From Clostridium tyrobutyricum DSM 2637 = ATCC 25755 = JCM 11008 (lineage in GTDB: Bacteria; Bacillota; Clostridia; Clostridiales; Clostridiaceae): a stretch of DNA of 64,000 nucleotides. Of this stretch, positions 48,722 through 59,019 are shown one piece after another; the first letter of the stretch is position 1, and each line of letters starts with the position of its first letter. The stretch spans positions 1 to 64,000 of the forward strand of contig NZ_APMH01000010.1 of NCBI RefSeq assembly GCF_000359585.1. Reading direction: 5' to 3'. A program made the translations under genes and the position numbers. Under the pieces are notes generated by a model. The model saw only the letters and a program-made list of their open reading frames with translations. It was not told the origin of the DNA and searched no databases.

Positions 48722-50437
48722 GTGAAGTCCATCAGTAATATGAAAGTAAAAAAATTGTTAGTGCTAAGTTTTTGTGTAGTAGCTGCATTTATTGTAATAG
48801 TAGGTGCAATAGGTATTATAGATATTGGGAGAGTAAATTCATCTTCCCAAAAACTATATAATGAAAATTTGCTTGATATTAGAAATCTTAATAAATTAGA
48901 TAGCAATACTTTAAATGCCAGATTGGATATAATAAATTTGGTGGAAAGCCATAATAAAAATGGAACTCAAAAGACAATACAGCAGTTGGATTCATATATG
49001 AAGCAAAATAACAATATATTGGATTCATACAAAAAAACCAATTCAGATTCTGATCAGAAGGATATGATTTCACAACTTGAGAATAATTTAGCTGCATACA
49101 GAAATAGTATCAATGATATTTTTGATGCAATGTCTGCAGGAAAGTATGACGATGCCATGAATTTAAATAGAAAGTCAGCAAGTTATAGAGAAAAGGTGAC
49201 ATCTACGATAGAAGACCTGGTTAAGGTGGAATCACAAAAGTCCATTGACAGAAATAATAACAGCAATTCCATATTTAAATCAGCTTTTTTTACTATAATG
49301 ATACTCACCATAATTGGATTTGCTATTGCAATACTATTGGGCAATTTCCTTTCTCGTATTACAGGTAAAGTACTTGATGAAATTTTAGCATTTACAAATT
49401 CTATGAGTGATGGGGATTTGACCAAATCCTTGAATATTTCAAGCACAAATGAGTTTGGTATAATAGCCAATGGATTAAACAATGCAAATAAAAGTATAAA
49501 TAATCTTATTAGTGAAGTAACGAAAACCATAAAAGATATAAATGATTCCAGTCAGGATTTATCTGCTACAACTCAGGAAATATCATCAATGATGTCCTCC
49601 GTAAATGAGTCGACAGGGCAAATAGCTGATGGATCACAAAATTTAAGCAGTATTACAGAAGAAATAAGTGCATCATCAGAGGAAATGGAATCAAATACAA
49701 GTGAACTTTCAGGAAAAGCTGATGAGGCTGCAAAATCATCTGTTGAAATAAAAAACCGTGCTGTAAAAATAAAGCAGAAAGCTTCCAAAAGCATAGAAGA
49801 GAGTACATCTGTATATGAAGAAAAGAACAATAGAATTTTAAAGGCTATTGAAGCTGGAAAGGTAGTCTCAGAAGTAAAGACAATGGCAGCTTCCATTGGA
49901 AATATAGCCGAGCAGACCAATCTTCTTGCATTAAATGCAGCTATTGAAGCAGCAAGAGCTGGTGAGCAGGGAAAAGGATTTTCCGTAGTTGCAGATGAAG
50001 TTAGAAAACTTGCGGAAGAATCATCGAATGCCGTTGAAAATATAAACAAAATGGTACTGGCTGTAGAAGCAGCTTTTAAGAATTTATCTGACAGCAGCAA
50101 AGAAGTGCTTGAATACATAGCAAATAGTGTCAAACCGGATTATCAGTTCCTTATGGATACGGGAATTCAGTATGAGAAGGATTCTGAATTTATAAATAAT
50201 ATATCCAATCAAATAGACATCTCTTCAAAACAGATGCACGAAGCTGTATCCCAGGTAAGTACTGCCATACAGAATGCAGCATCTACAGCAGGGGAATCCG
50301 CTTCAGGTTCTGAAGAGATACTTGGAAGTGTAGGCGAAGTTACAAAAGCCGTTGAAGGAATTTCAGAGTCTTCTCAAAGACAGGCTGAAATGGCAGAAAA
50401 ACTTTCTGATTTGATAAGTAAATTCAAAATAAATTAA
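48722..50437 (+). CDS. Methyl-accepting chemotaxis protein
   Basis: A 571-residue receptor: N-terminal helix [20 protein letters not shown], a four-helix-bundle extracellular domain, a second membrane helix around [18 protein letters not shown]-like residues 185-205, HAMP, then a cytoplasmic signalling domain with the CheA/CheW tip [19 protein letters not shown]. No C-terminal CheR pentapeptide. The GTG at 48722 has GGGGAGG upstream. The ligand is unknown. Confidence 0.92.
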   Translation: MKSISNMKVKKLLVLSFCVVAAFIVIVGAIGIIDIGRVNSSSQKLYNENLLDIRNLNKLDSNTLNARLDIINLVESHNKNGTQKTIQQLDSYMKQNNNILDSYKKTNSDSDQKDMISQLENNLAAYRNSINDIFDAMSAGKYDDAMNLNRKSASYREKVTSTIEDLVKVESQKSIDRNNNSNSIFKSAFFTIMILTIIGFAIAILLGNFLSRITGKVLDEILAFTNSMSDGDLTKSLNISSTNEFGIIANGLNNANKSINNLISEVTKTIKDINDSSQDLSATTQEISSMMSSVNESTGQIADGSQNLSSITEEISASSEEMESNTSELSGKADEAAKSSVEIKNRAVKIKQKASKSIEESTSVYEEKNNRILKAIEAGKVVSEVKTMAASIGNIAEQTNLLALNAAIEAARAGEQGKGFSVVADEVRKLAEESSNAVENINKMVLAVEAAFKNLSDSSKEVLEYIANSVKPDYQFLMDTGIQYEKDSEFINNISNQIDISSKQMHEAVSQVSTAIQNAASTAGESASGSEEILGSVGEVTKAVEGISESSQRQAEMAEKLSDLISKFKIN

Positions 50438-50471
50438 ACTTGGTGTAAAGTGCAATATATTATAGATATAG

Positions 50472-50508
50472 GGATGGCTCAAATATTATTTTGGGTCATC
50501 CTTTTTTT
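50472..50508 (+). terminator. Rho-independent terminator
   Basis: GGATGGCTCAAA / TTTGGGTCATCC stem followed by seven T, 34 bases after the chemotaxis receptor. Confidence 0.88.
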
Positions 50509-50640
50509 ATTCAACTGTTATTTATCATTTCAAAATCTTTTTATGATACATAAAATATTGAAAAATATACACATAGATAATTCAGAGATTATCATTATAA
50601 CGCGATAAAATATAAAATATTGATAATATTTTAAATAAAT

Positions 50641-50683
50641 CGTGATATATATCACAGTTAAAAGCAGCCAACTATGATATTAT
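50641..50683 (+). promoter_or_regulatory. Crp/Fnr-type operator and promoter of the nitrate operon
   Basis: CGTGATATATATCACA (50641-50656) fits the TGTGA-N6-TCACA palindrome of Crp/Fnr/HcpR regulators. A TATTAT box at 50678-50683 would put transcription start near 50690, with the palindrome centred at -41.5, the class II activation position. There is no good -35 box, as expected for an activated promoter. A Crp/Fnr gene lies inside the operon. Confidence 0.75.
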
Positions 50684-50720
50684 TGTAACAATAAATTTTA
50701 TAGATGGAGGTTTTGGCATT

Positions 50721-52025
50721 ATGAATGATTTGTATTTAAAAGGAAATTCAAAGCAAGGGCTTACAGGAGCTACTTTAGGATTCTTTATAGGTTTTGCAGC
50801 AGTAGCACTTTATGGCTCCACTGCGGCACTTTTTAAAAATAGTTTTTCAGGAGTCAGCCCTATTCTGCTTGCACTTCTTGTAGCAGCACCGTCTTTATCA
50901 GGTTCTCTCCTTAGAATACCATTTGCTGCCTGGGTGGATACCACAGGTGGAAGGAAACCATTTATCGTACTATTGGTGCTTTCTATAATTGGAATGTTTG
51001 GGTTATACGTTGTCATGGCATTTTTTAGGCAGAATCTAAGTGAATATTACTGGGTTCTCTTTATTCTTGCACTCCTGTCAGGCTGTGGCATAGCTACATT
51101 TTCTGTAGGTGTAAGCCAGGCATCTTACTGGTTTCCACAGGACAAGCAGGGATCTGCACTTGGAATCTATGCAGGTGTAGGAAATATAGCACCTGGAATA
51201 TTCATGATTATAGTTCCCAATATAGCAATTCCACTTTGGGGATTATCAGGCTCATATCTTGCATGGCTTATTTTTCTAGTTATAGGAACTATAATTTATA
51301 TATTTATAGGTCAGAATGCATGGTATTTTCAGCTTATGGATAAAGGCATTAAGAAAGATGAAGCAAGAAAAATAGCAAATGAAAAATATGGACAGGAACT
51401 CTTTCCCAATGATAAGGCGAGTGAAAGCCTGGTTTTGTCAGCTGGAATGTGGAAAACATGGGCACTTGTAATTATATATTTTACTACCTTTGGAGGGTTC
51501 ATGGCACTTACAAGTTGGCTTCCTACTTATTGGACAGGATTTTTTAAATTGAGCATAAAATATGCAGGACTTCTTACTGCACTTTATTCAATAGTAACTT
51601 CCATAACAAGAGCATGTACAGGTAAAATAGCAGACTCATATGGAGGAGAAAGAACAGCTGCCATTGCTCTATTTATATCAATATTAGGTACATTATGCAT
51701 GGTGTTCAGTTCATCAATTCCTTTATCTGTTGTAGGAATATTGCTTCTGGCTGTAGGCATGGGAGCTGTAAATGCTGCAGTATTCAAGATAGTACCAAGA
51801 GCTATACCTAAGGCAATTGGAGGAGCATCTGGATGGATAGGTGGAATAGGTGCATTTGGAGGATTTTTAATACCGCCTTTAATGGCATCTTTTATAGATA
51901 AATCAAATAAAAGCCTTGTAGGTTATTCAAGAGGATTTATAATTTTTATAATATTGATAATAATTTCCTCTATAATACTTGGTTTGATTTCAAAAGATAG
52001 AAAGTGTGAAGAGGCAGTGAGGTGA
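50721..52025 (+). CDS. narK: NarK-type nitrate/nitrite MFS transporter
   Basis: A 434-residue 12-helix transporter. The nitrate-signature-like regions are present in GNIAPGIFMIIVPNIAIPLWG and GGIGAFGGFLIPPLMAS, with RIPFAAWVDTTGGRKPF as the loop 2-3 motif. It should bring in nitrate or export nitrite. TGGAGG precedes the ATG. It is the first gene of a nine-gene run ending with asrC; the nitrate reductase begins 5 bases after its stop. Confidence 0.92.
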   Translation: MNDLYLKGNSKQGLTGATLGFFIGFAAVALYGSTAALFKNSFSGVSPILLALLVAAPSLSGSLLRIPFAAWVDTTGGRKPFIVLLVLSIIGMFGLYVVMAFFRQNLSEYYWVLFILALLSGCGIATFSVGVSQASYWFPQDKQGSALGIYAGVGNIAPGIFMIIVPNIAIPLWGLSGSYLAWLIFLVIGTIIYIFIGQNAWYFQLMDKGIKKDEARKIANEKYGQELFPNDKASESLVLSAGMWKTWALVIIYFTTFGGFMALTSWLPTYWTGFFKLSIKYAGLLTALYSIVTSITRACTGKIADSYGGERTAAIALFISILGTLCMVFSSSIPLSVVGILLLAVGMGAVNAAVFKIVPRAIPKAIGGASGWIGGIGAFGGFLIPPLMASFIDKSNKSLVGYSRGFIIFIILIIISSIILGLISKDRKCEEAVR

Positions 52026-52030
52026 GATAA

Positions 52031-54103
52031 ATGGAGATAAAACAGTCCACTTGTAATTATTGTTCTCTAGCCTGTAATCTGGAATTTTATGTAGAAGATA
52101 ATATGATTAAAAAAATATTGCCTAAAAAAGATTACCCTGTGAATGGAAAATTCACCTGTTTAAAAGGTATAAATCTTGATAAACAGTGCAGTAGATATGG
52201 AAAAGATAAACTACCTGTGCTGAAAGACAAATATGGAAATAAAAGGGCTATTTCATGGAATGAGGCCTTTGAATTATTTGCAGATAAAATGCGGTACATA
52301 CAAAATAAATACGGAGTTGAAAGTGCTGCATATATAAGCACAGGCCAGATAACTACAGAAGAACTTGCACTTTTGGGACTTGTAGGCAGAATACACATGG
52401 GCATAAATGGAGATGGCAATACAAGGCTTTGCATGGCTTCTACAGTTATGGCGTATAAACAGAGTTTTGGATTTGACGCTCCTCCCTATACATTAAAGGA
52501 TCTTGAAACTTCAGATACACTTGTATTTATAGGAGCAAACCCCGCTATTGCCCATCCTGTAGCCTGGTCTAGAGTCAAAAAAAATAAATCTGCCAGTATA
52601 GTGGTCATAGATCCAAGAGAATCAGAGACAGCACAAAATGCGGATATTTGGCTGGATATAATTCCAAAGTCAGATATTTATCTTTTGTATACACTTGCCA
52701 ATGTGCTTATAGAAAACAACTGGATTGACAGAGAATATATAGATAATTATACTATGGATTTTGATGGATTTAGAGACCACGTAAAAAAGTATAATATTGC
52801 AAGTGTGGAGAAAAATACCGGTATATCGAGTGAAAGAGTGCTTGAACTTGCGCAGTTGATTCACAATGGAAAGAGAGTGTCATTTTGGTGGACCATGGGT
52901 GTAAACCAGGGGTATCAGGCTGTAAGAACTGCACAGGCAATTATAAACATTGCAGTTATGACTGGGAATATTGGAAGAGAGGGAACAGGACCAAATTCAT
53001 TAACTGGACAGTGCAATGCAATGGGATCTAGAATGTTCAGCAATACCACGGCCCTTTATGGAGGAAGGAACTTTGACAATCCTAAACACCGAAGGGATAC
53101 AGCTGAAATTCTTGGAGTGGATGAAGAAAAGATTCCTAAAAAGCCTACTATACCCTACAGTGAAATAATAAACAGGATAGATAGGGGTGAGATAAAATCA
53201 CTTTGGGTTATTGCCACCAATCCCAGGCATTCATGGGCCAACAACAAGGAATTTGAAAATGCAGTAAAAAAACTGGACTTTTTTGTAGTACAGGATCTCT
53301 ATGGAGATACAGACAGTTCAAAAATATGTGACCTGTTTCTTCCTTCCGTTCCACTTACAAAAAAGCAAGGATCCATTATAAATACTGAGAGAAGATTGTC
53401 GGCAGTAGTACCTGTAATTGATATGGGAAAAGATGAGATGAGTGACTATGATATATTCCTGGGAATAGGGAGAGCTCTTGGAATGAAACAAGAACTTGAA
53501 AAGTGGAAAACCCCACTTGACGCATTTAATACCATAAAAGAACTCAGCAGGGGAATGCCCTGTGATATAACAGGCATAGATTATGAAATGCTTGTAAACT
53601 CCAAAGGGATACAATGGCCTTTTAAAAGTGGGGACAAATTACTTCAAGATGAAAGAAGACTTTTTGAGGACAATATATACTTTACCCAAAACGGAAGGAT
53701 GAAGTTCATATATGAGAATGTAATGGAAAATCCGTGTCCGGTCGATTCAAAATTTCCATATATATTGAATACGGGCAGAATATCCGTAGGCCAGTGGCAT
53801 ACTCAGAGCAGAACAAGAGAAATAAATTCAGGAAATTCTTCAATTGTTAAAGCAGCATATGTAATACTCAATGTGAAATTGGCTGAAACACTTGGCATAG
53901 AAGAAGGTGACAATGTAATAATTTCATCTATAAATGGAAACAACAGTAAATTCAAGGCGAGATTAAGTAGTATGATTAAAGAAAACCAACTGTATGCGCC
54001 TCTGCACTATATAGAGACAAATGTACTTTCTGTTTCAGTATTTGATACCTATTCAAAAGAACCTTCTTATAAATATATACCTGTAAATTTAGAGAAAATC
54101 TAA
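52031..54103 (+). CDS. Molybdopterin nitrate reductase, catalytic subunit (NarB/NasA-like)
   Basis: A 690-residue Mo-bisMGD enzyme. The N-terminal 4Fe-4S cluster ligands are Cys8, Cys11, Cys15 and Cys43 (STCNYCSLACN, KFTCLKG). Cys134 in NTRLCMAS is the likely Mo ligand, and the pattern resembles single-subunit cytoplasmic nitrate reductases. The C-terminal molybdopterin-binding domain has ILNTGRISVGQWHTQSRTRE. No signal peptide, so it acts in the cytoplasm. Electron donor is not encoded next to it; ferredoxin is likely. A formate dehydrogenase was considered but the neighbours favour nitrate. Confidence 0.88.
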   Translation: MEIKQSTCNYCSLACNLEFYVEDNMIKKILPKKDYPVNGKFTCLKGINLDKQCSRYGKDKLPVLKDKYGNKRAISWNEAFELFADKMRYIQNKYGVESAAYISTGQITTEELALLGLVGRIHMGINGDGNTRLCMASTVMAYKQSFGFDAPPYTLKDLETSDTLVFIGANPAIAHPVAWSRVKKNKSASIVVIDPRESETAQNADIWLDIIPKSDIYLLYTLANVLIENNWIDREYIDNYTMDFDGFRDHVKKYNIASVEKNTGISSERVLELAQLIHNGKRVSFWWTMGVNQGYQAVRTAQAIINIAVMTGNIGREGTGPNSLTGQCNAMGSRMFSNTTALYGGRNFDNPKHRRDTAEILGVDEEKIPKKPTIPYSEIINRIDRGEIKSLWVIATNPRHSWANNKEFENAVKKLDFFVVQDLYGDTDSSKICDLFLPSVPLTKKQGSIINTERRLSAVVPVIDMGKDEMSDYDIFLGIGRALGMKQELEKWKTPLDAFNTIKELSRGMPCDITGIDYEMLVNSKGIQWPFKSGDKLLQDERRLFEDNIYFTQNGRMKFIYENVMENPCPVDSKFPYILNTGRISVGQWHTQSRTREINSGNSSIVKAAYVILNVKLAETLGIEEGDNVIISSINGNNSKFKARLSSMIKENQLYAPLHYIETNVLSVSVFDTYSKEPSYKYIPVNLEKI

Positions 54104-54125
54104 ATAAAGGGAAAGGAGTATATAT

Positions 54126-55319
54126 ATGATTGACAAACAGGATGCAGTTAGGATTATTGTTCAGGAAACCAATCAGATGAAAATTGAAAATAGAGATATA
54201 GTTTCCTGTTTGGGCAAAGTACTGGCAGAAGATATATATTCAAGAGATAATTTGCCCAATTTCGACAAGTCCGCTATGGATGGATATGCAATTCGAAGCA
54301 GTGATAGTGAAAGAAAGTTATTTAAAATAAAAGGCATAATAAGAGCAGGAGATACCAACAAGTATGAACTGAAAAGTGGAGAAACATACAAGATTATGAC
54401 AGGAGCGGCTTTGCCATTTGGAGCAGATGCAGTTATCGAGAAAGAAAAAGTCCATGTGGAAAATGGATGTATTTTTATAGAAAACAATGTTAAAAAGTAC
54501 AATAATACAATCAAATATGGAGAAGAAATTAGAAAAGGTGATCTGGCACTTGAAAGAGGTACAGCTATAAGACCCGCAGAAATAGGATTCATGGCATCAC
54601 TTGGATACAGTTCTGTCAATATATATGGAAGCCCAAAGATTGCAATATTGCTTACCGGGGATGAACTTGTTGATATAGAGTCAAGTCTTACTCATGGAAA
54701 AATAAGAAATTCTAACGGATATTCTTTAAAAGCCATGATAGATAATGTATCGGCAGTTGCAATATCCTATGGTATTATACCAGACGATAAAAAAATAATA
54801 AAGTTTAAAATTGAAGATGCACTAAAGAGGGCAGATATAGTAATAATATCTGGAGGAGCTTCTGCAGGTGACTATGATTTTGTAGAAGATGTGCTTGAGG
54901 AAATAGGAGCTCATGTTAAATTTTCGGGGGTGGCGGTAAAGCCTGGAAAGCCAGTTACATTTGCCGAATATCATAATAAACTTATATTTTCACTTCCGGG
55001 CAATCCACTGTCACTTATAAACAGTTTTGAAGAATTTGTAAAACCAGCAATATATAAAATGATGGGAAGAGGTTCCCAGAATCACAGTGAATTTCCTGTA
55101 ATTTTAAGAGATGATTTTCATGGAAAAATCGGAAGGGAAAAGAATATATACGTCAAAATAGTAAAGCATGGTGAAAAATATTATGCATTTCAGACAGGTT
55201 CTCAATGTTCAAATACGCTTTATACTTTAACTAGGTCAAATGGTGTTGTAATAGTACCAAAAGATTATGGAAGTGTAAAGGCAGGGAGTGTTTTAAATGG
55301 AAAATTCATATTTAGGTAA
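54126..55319 (+). CDS. moeA: Molybdopterin molybdenumtransferase
   Basis: A 397-residue enzyme that inserts molybdenum into adenylated molybdopterin. It shows NFDKSAMDGYAIRSSD, MTGAALPFGADAVIEKE, ISGGASAGDYDFVEDVLEE with the GGxSxGDYD motif, and SLPGNPLSLINSFEEFV. The C-terminal 75 residues form domain IV. It follows the nitrate reductase that needs the cofactor, and its last 23 bases overlap mobB. Confidence 0.95.
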   Translation: MIDKQDAVRIIVQETNQMKIENRDIVSCLGKVLAEDIYSRDNLPNFDKSAMDGYAIRSSDSERKLFKIKGIIRAGDTNKYELKSGETYKIMTGAALPFGADAVIEKEKVHVENGCIFIENNVKKYNNTIKYGEEIRKGDLALERGTAIRPAEIGFMASLGYSSVNIYGSPKIAILLTGDELVDIESSLTHGKIRNSNGYSLKAMIDNVSAVAISYGIIPDDKKIIKFKIEDALKRADIVIISGGASAGDYDFVEDVLEEIGAHVKFSGVAVKPGKPVTFAEYHNKLIFSLPGNPLSLINSFEEFVKPAIYKMMGRGSQNHSEFPVILRDDFHGKIGREKNIYVKIVKHGEKYYAFQTGSQCSNTLYTLTRSNGVVIVPKDYGSVKAGSVLNGKFIFR

Positions 55320-55839
55320 TCTTAATACCAAGAGAAAACCTGCAGTAATTTCCATAATTGCTGCAGGTTCCAACTCCGGTAAGACCACACTTATTGAAAA
55401 ACTTGTGAAAATTTTAAAAGATAGAAATTATAGAGTTGGAGTTTTGAAACATGGAACTCATGAATTTGAGATAGATAAAGAGGGCAAAGACACTTATAGA
55501 TTTACCAGAGCAGGTGCAGACAACGTAATAATATCAAATTCCAGTAAAATGGCGATAATGAAGGTTTTACCTCAAGAACTGGATATTGAGGAAGTCTTGA
55601 GATTATTCAATGATATTGATATTGTATTTATAGAAGGTTTCAGGGAAAATAAATACCCTAAAATAGAAGTACACAGAAGTAAAATAAATGATGAATTGCT
55701 CTACCAAAATTCAAAAAGAGTTGACCCCGAAAAATATATTGGGATAGCAAGTGATGAACCTTTAGATATGCCTATTCCGGTTTTTAATTTGAATGATGCT
55801 TGCTCCATAGCAGATTTTATTGAAAATGGATACATTTAA
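55297..55839 (+). CDS. mobB: Molybdopterin-guanine dinucleotide biosynthesis adapter protein
   Basis: A 180-residue GTP-binding protein with the P-loop AAGSNSGKTTLIEKL, then KHGTHEFEIDKEGKDTYRFTRAGAD and IDIVFIEGFRENKYPKIEV. MobB assists MobA in forming the guanine dinucleotide form of Moco used by nitrate reductase. It starts inside moeA and ends inside mobA, so the three genes are translationally coupled. Confidence 0.93.
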   Translation: MENSYLGNLNTKRKPAVISIIAAGSNSGKTTLIEKLVKILKDRNYRVGVLKHGTHEFEIDKEGKDTYRFTRAGADNVIISNSSKMAIMKVLPQELDIEEVLRLFNDIDIVFIEGFRENKYPKIEVHRSKINDELLYQNSKRVDPEKYIGIASDEPLDMPIPVFNLNDACSIADFIENGYI

Positions 55840-56425
55840 AACAGCAGTAATTCTGGCTGGCGGCATGAGTTCCAGGATGGGATTTGACAAACAGCTTCTA
55901 AAGATAGGCGGAAGATATGTAATGGATATGTTGATATCCAATCTTAAAATGGAATTTGAAGAAATAATAATATCCGCCAATAAATTTTATGGAGAATACA
56001 GCGGATGTAAATTGGCTTTTGATAAGCTCAGAACAGGTGGACCCCTTGCAGGTATTCATTCAGCACTCTATGAAAGTTCAAGTAGATACGTGTATTTTAT
56101 TTCATGTGATATGCCTAATATAAATTTGGATTATATAAGATTTATGAAAAATTGTATAAAGGACATTAATGTAGATGCATGTGTTACTAAAGGATTTGAA
56201 GGCAGGGAATACATTGAGCCATTTAATGGGTTTTATTCAAAAAATCTAGTGGGATATATAGAGAAAATGTTAAAACAGGATAAAAGGTCTGTGAAGGAAC
56301 TTATAAAAACCGTAAATACATTTTATATAAAAAAGGATATTATAGCAAGGTATGATCCAGGGATGGATATGTTTTTCAATATCAATACAAAAGAGGATAT
56401 GTACAGATTATTATGTTTACGTTAG
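55826..56425 (+). CDS. mobA: Molybdenum cofactor guanylyltransferase
   Basis: A 199-residue nucleotidyltransferase: VILAGGMSSRMGFDKQLLKIGG is the GTP-binding motif and YVYFISCDMPNINL holds the metal-binding Asp. It adds GMP to molybdopterin. The ATG at 55826 overlaps mobB by 14 bases; a TTG two codons earlier is possible. Normal family length. Confidence 0.93.
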   Translation: MDTFKTAVILAGGMSSRMGFDKQLLKIGGRYVMDMLISNLKMEFEEIIISANKFYGEYSGCKLAFDKLRTGGPLAGIHSALYESSSRYVYFISCDMPNINLDYIRFMKNCIKDINVDACVTKGFEGREYIEPFNGFYSKNLVGYIEKMLKQDKRSVKELIKTVNTFYIKKDIIARYDPGMDMFFNINTKEDMYRLLCLR

Positions 56426-56437
56426 AGAGATGAGGAA

Positions 56438-57118
56438 ATGATTAAAGTTACTTATGATGATTTAAAAATATTTGAGGACATGGATGAATCTACATTGAAT
56501 ATTCTTCAACAAAAATGCTTTAAAAGAAAATTGAAAAAAGGTGATGCACTGTTTTATGAAAAAGACAGGATAGATGAAATATATATAGTGATATATGGAA
56601 AGGTAACTGTATACAGGATATCTGAAAATGGACAGAAAAGAATTATCTATATTCTTGACAATGGAAATTTGATAAATGAGGACATATTTGGGAATGCATC
56701 CGTATCTGTAAGCTGTGAAGCATTTGAAGACAGTTGGGTACTGTGTATCTCAAAACAGGATATTGTCGAGATTATGGCTAAAGATTGCAAATTTTCAAGT
56801 CTAGTATTAACCTCAATGTCCAAAAAGATAAGAAGACTCTACAGGCAGTTGAAAAATGCAGTTCCAATACGAATGGACAAAAAACTGGCTGCCAAGCTAT
56901 GGAAATTGTCGAGGGATTATGGTGTAGAAGTTGAAGGTGGAGTTTTAATAGATCTGGATATAAGCATAACCTATCTGGCAGATATGCTTGGAAGTACAAG
57001 AGAAACTATATCAAGATGTATAAGTGACTTTAAGAAGAAAAATATGGTTGAATTTCACGATAAGAAGATAATAATTCCAGATGTTCACATGCTGTCTTCC
57101 TATTTTAGAGGAATTTAA
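56438..57118 (+). CDS. Crp/Fnr-family transcriptional regulator
   Basis: A 226-residue regulator with an N-terminal cyclic-nucleotide-binding-type beta barrel (KKGDALFYEKDRIDEIYIVI) and a C-terminal HTH, ISITYLADMLGSTRETISRC, with the Crp-family recognition helix. The Fnr N-terminal Cys cluster is absent, so it probably senses a nitrogen oxide or other ligand, as HcpR-type regulators do. It lies 12 bases after mobA. It most likely binds the palindrome at 50641 and switches on its own operon. Confidence 0.9.
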   Translation: MIKVTYDDLKIFEDMDESTLNILQQKCFKRKLKKGDALFYEKDRIDEIYIVIYGKVTVYRISENGQKRIIYILDNGNLINEDIFGNASVSVSCEAFEDSWVLCISKQDIVEIMAKDCKFSSLVLTSMSKKIRRLYRQLKNAVPIRMDKKLAAKLWKLSRDYGVEVEGGVLIDLDISITYLADMLGSTRETISRCISDFKKKNMVEFHDKKIIIPDVHMLSSYFRGI

Positions 57119-57204
57119 AAGATAATTACAGAGTGTGATTTGTGTCATATCCATATTTTCGAGTTTGTAGTATATTTAATATAATTTTAAATAGGAGGTG
57201 TGAT

Positions 57205-58188
57205 ATGGGGTATAGTACAACTACTGAAAAGTTTGATGAATTTTTAAATAGTATAGGTGGAGAATATAATATTTATGCTCCAGTAGATATGGAAGGTATG
57301 GGAAGATTTTCTGATACTGATTCAGTTAGATATGAAAAGATAAAATCCATTGCAGACATAGAGTTTGTCAGAAAATCTGACTTTTCGCCAAAGGAAGTAC
57401 TTCTTCCAATTACTCAGACACTTTTTTATTTTACTGAAGATAGTGTAAAGGAACCTAAAATCAGTGACAAAAAGATACTTTTATTTTTGAGAAGCTGTGA
57501 TATTCATGCAATTAAAAGATTGGATCAAATCTATTTGAAAAGTGGTTTTGAAGATATATATTATAAAGAATTAAGGCAAAAAGTCAAACTTGTCCTTATG
57601 GAATGCGAGCATAGTTTTGAAAACTGTTTTTGTACAAGTATGAACAGTAATAAAACTGATGAATACAATATGTTTGTAAGGTACAGAGATGGAAAAGTAT
57701 TCGTAGAGTGCAGGGATGAATGTTTTGGTAAATATTTTGAGAATACTGAAACATGTGACCTGAAACCTAAATTTGTTGAGGAAAATGATATAAATGTAAA
57801 TGTTCCTGAAAATGTGGATGAGAGTATAATAAAAAGTCCGGTATGGAAGGAATATTCATCAAGGTGTATAGCCTGTGGGCGATGCAATGTAGTATGTGGA
57901 ACCTGTACATGCTTCTCAATGCAGGACATTTTCTACAGCGAAAATAAAAATGCAGGAGAAAGAAGAAGGGTATGGAGTTCATGTGAAGTGGATGGATATA
58001 CGGATATAGCTGGTGGACACAGTTTCAGGCAGGACAAGGGAGATAGAATGAGATTTAAAGTACTGCATAAAATTTCTCATTTCAAGAAAAGATTTGGATA
58101 TGATATGTGTGTTGGATGTGGAAGATGTGATGATGTCTGTCCGGAATATATATCTTTTTCCAATTGCATAAACAAATTATCGCAATAA
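57205..58188 (+). CDS. asrA: Anaerobic sulfite reductase-type subunit A (4Fe-4S electron transfer)
   Basis: A 327-residue protein. After an N-terminal half with LLFLRSCDIHAIKRLDQIYL it carries two 4Fe-4S motifs, CIACGRCNVVCGTC and MCVGCGRCDDVCPEYI, in the pattern of AsrA. AsrA passes electrons to the catalytic subunit AsrC. AGGAGGTG sits before the ATG at 57205; upstream in-frame ATG lacks such a site. In this operon the acceptor is likely nitrite. Confidence 0.9.
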   Translation: MGYSTTTEKFDEFLNSIGGEYNIYAPVDMEGMGRFSDTDSVRYEKIKSIADIEFVRKSDFSPKEVLLPITQTLFYFTEDSVKEPKISDKKILLFLRSCDIHAIKRLDQIYLKSGFEDIYYKELRQKVKLVLMECEHSFENCFCTSMNSNKTDEYNMFVRYRDGKVFVECRDECFGKYFENTETCDLKPKFVEENDINVNVPENVDESIIKSPVWKEYSSRCIACGRCNVVCGTCTCFSMQDIFYSENKNAGERRRVWSSCEVDGYTDIAGGHSFRQDKGDRMRFKVLHKISHFKKRFGYDMCVGCGRCDDVCPEYISFSNCINKLSQ

Positions 58189-58211
58189 TACAGGTTATGG
58201 AGGTGGAACAA

Positions 58212-59003
58212 GTGGAAAATGTATATTTGCCGGAAGTGAGCAAAATAATTGATATAAAAAAGCATACGGATATTGATTATACTTTTAGAATGGAGTTTAG
58301 AGGTGAAGTAAAACCTGGACAGTTTTTTGAAGTGTCAATTCCAAAATACGGTGAAGCTCCTATATCTGTCTGTGGAATAGGAAATGGATATGTGGATTTG
58401 ACAATAAGACGTGTTGGAGTAGTTACTGATATTATTCACACATTTTCAACAGGTCAGAAACTTTTTATGAGAGGGCCTTATGGGAATGGATTTGATGTGG
58501 ATATATATATAAACAAGGAACTTGTTATAGCTGCAGGAGGAACAGGAGTTGCACCTGTAAAAGCCATCATAGATCATTTTTCCAACAATAGAGGAGAAGT
58601 TAAAAATCTCAATGTTCTAATGGGATTTAAATCACCGGAAGATATTCTTTTTAAAGATGATATAGAAAGATGGAAAAAGAATTTGAATGTGACTCTAACT
58701 GTAGACAAGGCCAGTGAAAACTACAGTGGCAATACAGGATTGATTACAAATTATATTGCAGATATTAAAATTGAAAATCTTGAAAAAGCGCAGGCTATTG
58801 TGGTAGGTCCTCCTATAATGATGAAATTTACCATTCAGGAACTTTTGAAAAGAGGAATCAGAGAGGAAAATCTATGGGTTTCATATGAGAGAAAAATGTG
58901 CTGTGGCATAGGAAAATGTGGACACTGTAGAATGAATGATACTTATATATGTTTAGATGGACCTGTGTTTAATTATACGAAGGCCAAACATCTTATAGAT
59001 TAG
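58212..59003 (+). CDS. asrB: Anaerobic sulfite reductase-type subunit B (FAD/NAD(P)H reductase)
   Basis: A 263-residue ferredoxin-NADP reductase-like flavoprotein. FAD and NAD binding parts read RRVGVVTDIIHTFSTGQ and VIAAGGTGVAPVKAIID. The C-terminal CCGIGKCGHC plus a later Cys in ICLDGPVFNY binds a 2Fe-2S cluster. It takes electrons from NAD(P)H. GGAGGTGG fits the GTG at 58212. It lies between asrA and asrC. Confidence 0.92.
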   Translation: MENVYLPEVSKIIDIKKHTDIDYTFRMEFRGEVKPGQFFEVSIPKYGEAPISVCGIGNGYVDLTIRRVGVVTDIIHTFSTGQKLFMRGPYGNGFDVDIYINKELVIAAGGTGVAPVKAIIDHFSNNRGEVKNLNVLMGFKSPEDILFKDDIERWKKNLNVTLTVDKASENYSGNTGLITNYIADIKIENLEKAQAIVVGPPIMMKFTIQELLKRGIREENLWVSYERKMCCGIGKCGHCRMNDTYICLDGPVFNYTKAKHLID

Positions 59004-59019
59004 AACAGGAGGTGTAAAT

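Noticed and set aside
49573-50133. A long minus-strand frame opposite the chemotaxis receptor
   Set aside because: It is a shadow of the highly repetitive helical signalling domain and shows no ribosome binding site or family resemblance.
52031-54103. Formate dehydrogenase catalytic subunit
   Set aside because: The protein has general similarity to that superfamily, but narK, the Crp/Fnr gene and asrABC next to it, and the NTRLCMAS motif, favour nitrate reductase.
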